Shown piece by piece: positions 58,490 through 64,000 of a stretch of 64,000 nt of DNA. This DNA is from Candidatus Nitrosotalea sp. TS (lineage in GTDB: Archaea; Thermoproteota; Nitrososphaeria; Nitrososphaerales; Nitrosopumilaceae), in assembly GCF_011319465.1 (NCBI RefSeq), contig NZ_RCMB01000002.1:62001-126000 (forward strand). The letters run 5' to 3'. The notes beneath the pieces are model-generated. The model was not told the DNA's origin. It did no database searches and worked only from the letters and a program-made list of their open reading frames with translations. Numbering within the stretch: the first letter of the stretch is position 1; each line of letters starts with the position of its first letter. The position numbers and the translations under genes are program-made.

Positions 58490-60522
58490 GTGGAACCAAA
58501 CAAGCTAATCCATGAGTCAAGCCCGTATCTTTTGCAGCATGCGCACAATCCGGTACACTGGTATCCATGGTCTGATGAGGCACTAAAGAAAGCAAAGGAT
58601 GAGAACAAGCCAATCTTTCTTAGCGTGGGCTACAGCGCATGCCACTGGTGCCACGTTATGGCTCACGAGTCTTTTGAAAACCAAGAGATTGCACAAATAA
58701 TGAACGAGAACTTTGTCAACATCAAAGTCGACAGAGAGGAGCGACCAGACATTGACGATATTTATCAAAAGGTGTGTCAGCTAGTAACTGGCAGCGGCGG
58801 CTGGCCTCTTAGCGTGTTTCTTACGCCAGACCAGAGGCCGTTTTATGTTGGAACGTATTTTCCACCGCTTGACAGCTATGGAAGGCCAGGATTTGGAAGC
58901 GTCACACGACAGCTTGCACAAGCCTGGAAAGAAAAACCTCATGATGTAGAGTCTGCATCGGAAAACTTTGTCAACTCGCTGCAAAAGACAGAGTCAATCA
59001 CCGTTCCATCAAAATTGGACCGATCCGTACTTGATGAAGCGGCTGTAAACTTGCTCTCACTTGGGGATATGACAAATGGAGGGTTTGGCAGTGCACCAAA
59101 ATTTCCAAACGCTGCAAATTTGTCATTTATGTTGCGATACTCTAAACTCTCTGGAATCTCAAAATTTCAAGAATTCACGTTAAAGACTCTGACAAAAATG
59201 GCAAATGGGGGAATATATGACCAAATCATGGGAGGGTTTCACAGGTATTCAACAGATTCCAGGTGGCATGTGCCACATTTTGAAAAGATGCTGTATGACA
59301 ATGCCTTGCTACCTGTCGTATATGCAGAAGCATATCAGATAACAAAGGATGAAAAATATCTTGATGTGATAAATCAAACGCTGGGATACATCTTGAAAGA
59401 GATGACCTCACCTGACGGCGGGTTCTACTCTGCACAGGATGCCGATTCTGAAGGCGAAGAAGGAAAATACTATGTCTGGAAAAAAAGCGAGATTCGGGAA
59501 ATACTTGGAAGCGACTCTGATCTGTTTTGTCTATACTATGATGTTGTAGATGGAGGAAACTTTGAGGGACACAACATACTGCATAATACAATCCATCTGT
59601 CTTCTGCAGCATTTCAATATGGCAAGACTGAATCTGAAGCAAGAGACATTATACAAAAAAGCAAGGAAAAGCTCTTGCAGGAAAGAAACAAGCGCGTGGC
59701 ACCTGGCAGGGATGAGAAAATCCTCACAGGTTGGAATGGATTGATGATAACGGGTTTTCTGCGAGGATACAGAGTTACAAAAAATGATAGTTTTCTCAAG
59801 GCTGCAGAAAATTGCATTAGGTTTATCGAAGAAAAAATGGTAAAAAATGGAGAATTGTTACACACCTACAAAGATGGGCAGGCAAAACTTAGGGCATATC
59901 TTGACGATTATGCATGTTTTGTAACTGCACTGCTTGATTATTTTGAAGCAAAACCTGTCAAAAAATACCTGGACCTTGCAGTGCATTATGCAAATTACCT
60001 GCTGGAACACTTTTGGGATGAAAACGAAAAGAATTTCTTTTTTACTGCAGACAATCACGAAAAGCTGATCATACGTCACAAGAACATCTATGATTTGTCA
60101 CTTCCTTCTGGAAATTCTGTTGCAGCTGGGGCATTGTTGAGGCTGTATCACATCATGCAGGATAAGCGATATCTTGATGCGTCGCTGAAGATTATGGAAT
60201 CGCTTTCTACAATGGCTGCAGAAAACCCATTTGGCTTTGGTCAACTTTTAAATGTAATCTATATGCATCTGCAAAAACCAGTTGAGATTACCATGATAAA
60301 CTATGCCAACAAAGGAACTGTGCACTTGGCTTGAAAAGAAATTTCTTCCAGAATCCAATACTTGTGGGAATCGATACTCCAGAAAGTCTCAAGGCATTGC
60401 AATCACTGCCATTTTTTGCAGGAAAAGAATTTGTTGAGGCAAAGACACAGGTCTATGTCTGCAAGGATTTTACGTGTTCGTTGCCGCTTGGAACAATAGA
60501 TGAAGTTGAAAAGCTTCTCTAG
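58490..60522 (+). CDS. DUF255 thioredoxin-like / glycoside-fold protein, YyaL type (3' frameshift)
   Basis: About 677 aa from GTG 58490. The thioredoxin-like start has [20 protein letters not shown] and CxxC in [14 protein letters not shown], then [17 protein letters not shown] and [20 protein letters not shown]. The large (alpha/alpha)6 barrel follows: [68 protein letters not shown] frame change near 60330 joins the end [20 protein letters not shown] and [18 protein letters not shown]. The family is widespread and its function is not established. Confidence 0.88.
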
Positions 60523-60625
60523 ATCTTTGAGTTGGTATCGCTAAATTAAAAAATAACTGTAATCGGTTGCAAAAACTAGAACAAAAAATACGCCACTTTT
60601 TTAAACTAGAAACAAACACTATGTT

Positions 60626-61021
60626 ATGATGAAACCTATTTTATGCACTGCATCAGTTTTTTTGATATTGACTGTATCTCCACTCAATCTAGTTTATGCT
60701 GAACAACAAAGCTATGGACCTTCCACAAAGATATGGAATACTAATGTAAACAAACAGATACAACTTGTTGCAGATATCACAAACAATCAAGATGTTAAAC
60801 AACCGTTTGCCTATATCGTTCAAGTATTGGGTAGTGACGGAAAGGTTGTAATGCTAAACTGGATGACAGGTACACTGCAACCCCATCAATCCATGAGTCC
60901 TGCACAATCTTGGACTCCAACCAGACATGGGACATACACAGCACAGATTTTTGACTGGCCTTGCCTTGTTGCTTGCGGTACCCTGTCTGAGCCTTTGACA
61001 ATGAATATAGTTGTAACATAA
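60626..61021 (+). CDS. Secreted Ig-like protein
   Basis: 131 aa, intact. Signal peptide LCTASVFLILTVSPLNLVYA then EQQSYGPSTKIWNTNVNKQI; the beta-sandwich pattern NKQIQLVADITNNQDVKQPF, AYIVQVLGSDGKVVMLNWMT, HGTYTAQIFDWPCLVACGTL ends with a probable disulfide. This resembles CARDB/DUF11-like adhesive modules of archaeal surface proteins. It precedes the PEF-tailed proteins by 14 nt and may be cotranscribed. Confidence 0.72.
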   Translation: MMKPILCTASVFLILTVSPLNLVYAEQQSYGPSTKIWNTNVNKQIQLVADITNNQDVKQPFAYIVQVLGSDGKVVMLNWMTGTLQPHQSMSPAQSWTPTRHGTYTAQIFDWPCLVACGTLSEPLTMNIVVT

Positions 61022-61035
61022 GATAAAATCATGAA

Positions 61036-61853
61036 ATGAAATCACTGTACCTTATAGTAACTGCATTTTTGCTAATTGTACTATTCACTTTTAATACTGC
61101 TTTTGCACAAAATGTAACAAGTTCTTCAAACTTCATATCTCCAATTGCGATTACGCAGGTAGAGCTAAACGATCCTTTCAAAATACTTCCAGATGATACT
61201 ACGTGTGAAGATACTGGTGTGGGGGAGGGGTGTGCAGTTAATCTGGTCCCAAACCACAAGGTTGCATGTGGACACTATATTGGAAGTGGAAACTGTGAGC
61301 CAATACATGTAGAAAACAACCTGACCAATCCATGTGTAATTGCATCCGGGTTTCATGCCGATGGCGCTCCTGTACAAGATGTTCATACAAAGTATGGTGA
61401 ACAATGGATAACACTTTACAACAGACTTGATACGCCTATAACCGCGTCACATTTTGAGATATATGCGTACAAAGAAGGCTGGCAGTCAGATTATTCTGGA
61501 CCCGCACTTCCATACCATGTTGCAAATCCTCCAAGCATAGCACCGTATCTTATCATGTTGCCACACCAAAGTTGTACCTACGGATTTATGGCCATAGATG
61601 AGCCGTTATCTCTTAATACTGAAAACACTACACTGACAGCTGTTTACCAGTACAATGGAATTCAATACATATCACAAACCCCGCACTTACCGATATATAC
61701 AACGATTCCAAAACATGGCAGTTTGATGGAAACAAATGGGTTTTCGCGGAACAAAACACAGTACCAATTCCAGAATTTTCTTTCGCAGTTCCAGTTTTGT
61801 TTCTAGGGATTACATCAATGATTATATTTTACAGGATGAGATTTAGACAATGA
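61036..61853 (+). CDS. Surface protein with PEF-type C-terminal sorting tail (3' frameshift)
   Basis: About 272 aa. Signal peptide MKSLYLIVTAFLLIVLFTFN to AFA-Q. The mature part has several Cys (DDTTCEDTGVGEGCAVNL, VACGHYIGSGNCEPIHVE, HQSCTYGFMAIDEPLSL). A frame change near 61690 hides the end, which reads VPIPEFSFAVPVLFLGITSM, then IIFYRMRFRQ with stop at 61853: the PEF motif, a hydrophobic helix and a basic end, as in archaeosortase-type sorting signals. It overlaps the next start codon (ATGA junction at 61850). Confidence 0.8.
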
Positions 61854-63409
61854 AAGTCTTGTATTTTTTTATCATTGCAATGTTTGGAATTATTTCTAGT
61901 GGCATTGATTTTGCATCAGCCGATGTGGAAAAATCATTGATTCAAGTCAACGGCACACAATATGAAATTGATTACAAAGGCACAAACGTATCGGTAAACG
62001 GGATATCTGCCCATTTTCGTTCTTATTATGATAATCGTCTTGATCTTGACATCACAAGCAGCCAAACGCAAAATGGTTCCATGTCAGTATCAATGTCAAA
62101 TGAAGCTGCGGAAAACATATTTTGTTTTGCAAGCAGAGGAATAGGAGACATTCACAATTTCTTGGATTTTACAGTAAGCACTGATAAAAAATATGGAGAA
62201 GAATTTAGCCAGTCGTCCAACTTCAATGGCATATCTTTAACATTTGATATTCCTGCAGGCGCCAAGCAAGTTACTATGGATCACATGTTTGTCGGCATGG
62301 CAGTTGCTGACCCTGTCCAGTTCTCAGGAATTCCAGAATTTGGAATATATCATCAGGGAGAGCGGCTAAATTTCACTGGAATTGTACAGGATGGATGCAA
62401 CAGGCGCCTGTCATATTCTGACATTCAAATTCATGCAGGGGTTCCTTCCATTCAAGACATGACAACACAGGCAGGCAAAACTGGCATTTTTAATACAAAT
62501 TTTACGATACCTGACAATGCATCTTCAGGAAGATACTTGATGGAACTTGACGGTGCAGACGGAAACATGTCAGGGAAATTCTTTAGCACTCTGCTTGTGG
62601 AACAAAACAACGAGACAAACGTACCATATAATCTTGAGGACCCAAGGCTTGGAACATTTGTCATTCCATATCATCTTGATGGTGGAGAGATTTCATACAT
62701 TGGTGTGGACCCAATATCGAACCTTTTAGACGTGAGATATTATGCATCACATGATACTACACTTAAAATCAGAATACCTTCAGAACTCATGGATTTTGTC
62801 GGGACCATAAATGATACCACAACATTGTATTCAGGATTGAGGGATAGCATACCACTGATAGATCATCTTGACCCTCAAGGGGACAGGGTGTTTACATTGC
62901 CTGTAACAGAGGGAAAAGACAATGTCATAACTATTCAAGGAATCCACTATGGAAAAGATGCTGGCTATGACAGGCAGGGTGTAGCTCCAGTCAGAATCAA
63001 CGATACTGCCTACTATCCTGTGCCGTATAACATAACAAATGGCGCCTTTGACATCACGGCAGATCCTGCAGACAATGCATTAAAACTAAGAATCGAGACA
63101 ACCCTGGGTGATGGGCACTTGCACCTCGTACTTCCACGAAAACTAATTGATTCTATAAATGGAGATGGAAATGACCAGAATTTTACTATACAATACTGGA
63201 AAATGATGGACAAGACAACACCGGTAGTCTATCATGAATCACAGACAAGCAACAACACAAGAACACTTGAGATTGATTTTGAAAATGGTACAAGCATCAT
63301 GTATATTTATGGTACTTATCTAGTTCCCGAGTTTCCATTTGCTGTTCCCGTTCTATTGATTGGCATTACATCATTGATTGTATTTTATAGGGTGAAATTT
63401 AGACAATGA
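61850..63409 (+). CDS. Large surface protein with PEF-type C-terminal sorting tail
   Basis: 519 aa, intact. Signal peptide MKVLYFFIIAMFGIISSGID to ASA-D. Repeated beta-rich domains (IYHQGERLNFTGIVQDGCNR, SGRYLMELDGADGNMSGKFF, LKIRIPSELMDFVGTIND, LHLVLPRKLIDSINGDGN), many N-x-S/T sites. The tail VPEFPFAVPVLLIGITSLIV FYRVKFRQ is nearly the same as in the preceding protein. Probably sorted to and anchored at the cell surface by an archaeosortase. The C-terminal junction is again followed at once by ATG (63406). Confidence 0.82.
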   Translation: MKVLYFFIIAMFGIISSGIDFASADVEKSLIQVNGTQYEIDYKGTNVSVNGISAHFRSYYDNRLDLDITSSQTQNGSMSVSMSNEAAENIFCFASRGIGDIHNFLDFTVSTDKKYGEEFSQSSNFNGISLTFDIPAGAKQVTMDHMFVGMAVADPVQFSGIPEFGIYHQGERLNFTGIVQDGCNRRLSYSDIQIHAGVPSIQDMTTQAGKTGIFNTNFTIPDNASSGRYLMELDGADGNMSGKFFSTLLVEQNNETNVPYNLEDPRLGTFVIPYHLDGGEISYIGVDPISNLLDVRYYASHDTTLKIRIPSELMDFVGTINDTTTLYSGLRDSIPLIDHLDPQGDRVFTLPVTEGKDNVITIQGIHYGKDAGYDRQGVAPVRINDTAYYPVPYNITNGAFDITADPADNALKLRIETTLGDGHLHLVLPRKLIDSINGDGNDQNFTIQYWKMMDKTTPVVYHESQTSNNTRTLEIDFENGTSIMYIYGTYLVPEFPFAVPVLLIGITSLIVFYRVKFRQ

Positions 63410-63507
63410 AGACTCTGCATCTTACAGTAACAAAAATAAAAATAAAGGGAAAAGTTATCGGAGTAGGTTATCTTGGGCTCTCTTATTTTCTATCTGCTTT
63501 GCCCTGA
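63406..63507 (+). pseudogene. Fossil start of another PEF-surface gene copy
   Basis: The ORF begins at an ATG overlapping the previous stop, exactly like the junction at 61850. Its first 27 nt (MKTLHLTVT) match the start of the gene at 61036 (MKSLYLIVT) at about 21 positions. The similarity stops after about nine codons, and the 33-codon frame ends inside the convergent gene. I read it as the remnant of a tandem duplication whose body was lost. Confidence 0.55.
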
Positions 63508-63781
63508 CTACAAAGGCAACAAAGATTCCGCCAAAGATTCCTCCTGATATTATTGTGGCTCCAACCACTCCACTTGCGCTAAGATATGGTGTTCCAGAAC
63601 CTGCGCCGGGATGTGCCTTGACTTCTTCAATTCGCTCTCTTGCAAGTTTTAGGTCTTGTTCAAGGGTCATGCCGGTGTTTGACCCTTGGGGATAAGTTTG
63701 CGCAAATGCCAGTGGCATGAGCGCACTTGCAGCAAAGACTGCAAGCAGAGTGCCTGAAAGGACTATTCTAGTTTCTGTCAT
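63455..63781 (-). CDS. Small exported protein with C-terminal membrane anchor
   Basis: 108 aa from ATG 63781. Signal peptide TETRIVLSGTLLAVFAASAL to AFA-Q; helix EQDLKLARERIEEVKAHPGA; Gly-rich TM VVGATIISGGIFGGIFVAFV and a basic end RAKQIENKRAQ. The longer frame upstream (to 63928) is non-coding in composition. No family recognised; similar single-anchor proteins are frequent in this phylum. Confidence 0.68.
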   Translation of the reverse strand: MTETRIVLSGTLLAVFAASALMPLAFAQTYPQGSNTGMTLEQDLKLARERIEEVKAHPGAGSGTPYLSASGVVGATIISGGIFGGIFVAFVVRAKQIENKRAQDNLLR

Positions 63782-63881
63782 GTTGTATAATACGCAAATT
63801 TTGGATTTAGCGTTTGATGAAAGCCGGATTTCATCAAAGGTTTTACATAGTATCGTGCAGATATAGTACTGTACATTTACA

Positions 63882-64000
63882 ATGACTAGTGAAAAATCAA
63901 GGCAGCCAGTTCCTGAGAGAGTAAGCATCTACGATGCAGATGACGAAAGACTCAGGGCACTAGGCGAGGTTCTGGTAACTGATACTAGCAGAACTGTACT
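63882..64000 (+). CDS. Probable winged-helix regulator, 5' part only
   Basis: From ATG 63882 the frame reads TSEKSRQPVPERVSIYDADD, ERLRALGEVLVTDTSRTV and is open at the window end. The phrase ALGEVLxxDTSRxV is the usual N-terminus of ArsR-like helix-turn-helix proteins of this phylum, ahead of a winged-helix domain. The DNA-binding part lies outside the window. Confidence 0.6.
   Translation, partial: MTSEKSRQPVPERVSIYDADDERLRALGEVLVTDTSRTV

Noticed and set aside
1-64000. tRNA, rRNA or CRISPR arrays
   Set aside because: No cloverleaf with T-loop GTTCRA-type sequence, no rRNA blocks and no regularly spaced repeats were found by eye.

Overview
This window is chromosomal DNA of an ammonia-oxidising archaeon of the Nitrososphaerota (Thaumarchaeota), most likely the order Nitrosopumilales. 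The support is the combination of an archaeal TFB, ribosomal protein eL40, an archaeal-type triosephosphate isomerase, a Cdv/ESCRT-III division cluster, UvrABC, an iron-dependent alcohol dehydrogenase of the type used in the 3-hydroxypropionate/4-hydroxybutyrate cycle, surface proteins with PEF-type C-terminal sorting tails, and a lineage-typical WW-rich repeat protein. No tRNA, rRNA, CRISPR array, insertion sequence or integrase was recognised. Gene content is mostly housekeeping and densely packed, with short spacers and many start/stop overlaps.

The dominant technical property is single-base insertions and deletions. At least 35 genes, nearly all conserved and single-copy (ppdK, sucCD, ileS, carAB, uvrABC, purD, folD, tfb and others), are cut into two to eight reading-frame pieces that rejoin into full-length proteins. 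This looks like uncorrected sequencing error rather than gene decay. Coordinates below give the reconstructed gene, and broken frames are stated. Several genes were recovered only by joining frames by hand (7973-8304, the cupin at 31271-31595, eL40, the formyltetrahydrofolate cyclo-ligase at 29210-29772).

Layout. 1-381: intergenic DNA with strong inverted repeats. 382-4318 (minus): tpiA, ppdK and an XRE-CBS regulator. 4555-6964: a small protein, eL40, and succinyl-CoA synthetase sucCD. 6965-8304: a candidate small RNA, two small lineage proteins and a hairpin. 8349-13037: ileS, a nuclease-like small protein, a two-helix membrane protein and an Lrp regulator. 13058-16726: a TrmB-family regulator divergent from a three-gene Cdv operon (ESCRT-III protein, unknown helical protein, CdvC/Vps4). 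16856-17899: a NicO-type metal exporter with a CsoR/RcnR-like regulator and a G-tract operator. 17988-22416: carAB. 22442-24598: tfb, then an azoreductase divergent from an HxlR regulator. 24763-31595: a secreted protein, an Mre11-related phosphoesterase, a SWIM protein, purD, folD plus 5-formyl-THF cyclo-ligase, a cupin. 31695-33752: a secreted sedolisin with three FN3 domains. 33808-42506: purN, a beta-lactamase-fold DNA exonuclease, a response regulator and uvrBAC. 42602-47743: flavin enzymes, an HD-GNAT fusion, the iron alcohol dehydrogenase. 47748-50485: a zinc-ribbon/SPFH/coiled-coil module resembling bacterial Psp-type membrane-stress loci. 50571-58388: secreted repeat protein, glycerate kinase, citrate synthase flanked by two small paralogues, DHH phosphoesterase, RidA. 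58490-64000: a DUF255 thioredoxin-like protein, then a tandem set of secreted proteins ending in near-identical PEF sorting tails with the fossil start of another copy, and the start of a DNA-binding regulator.

The genes together describe central carbon flow (tpiA, ppdK, sucCD, gltA, glycerate kinase, probable malonic semialdehyde reductase), purine, pyrimidine and folate one-carbon synthesis (purD, purN, carAB, folD), DNA repair (uvrABC, exonuclease, phosphoesterase), cell division and a secreted/surface repertoire.
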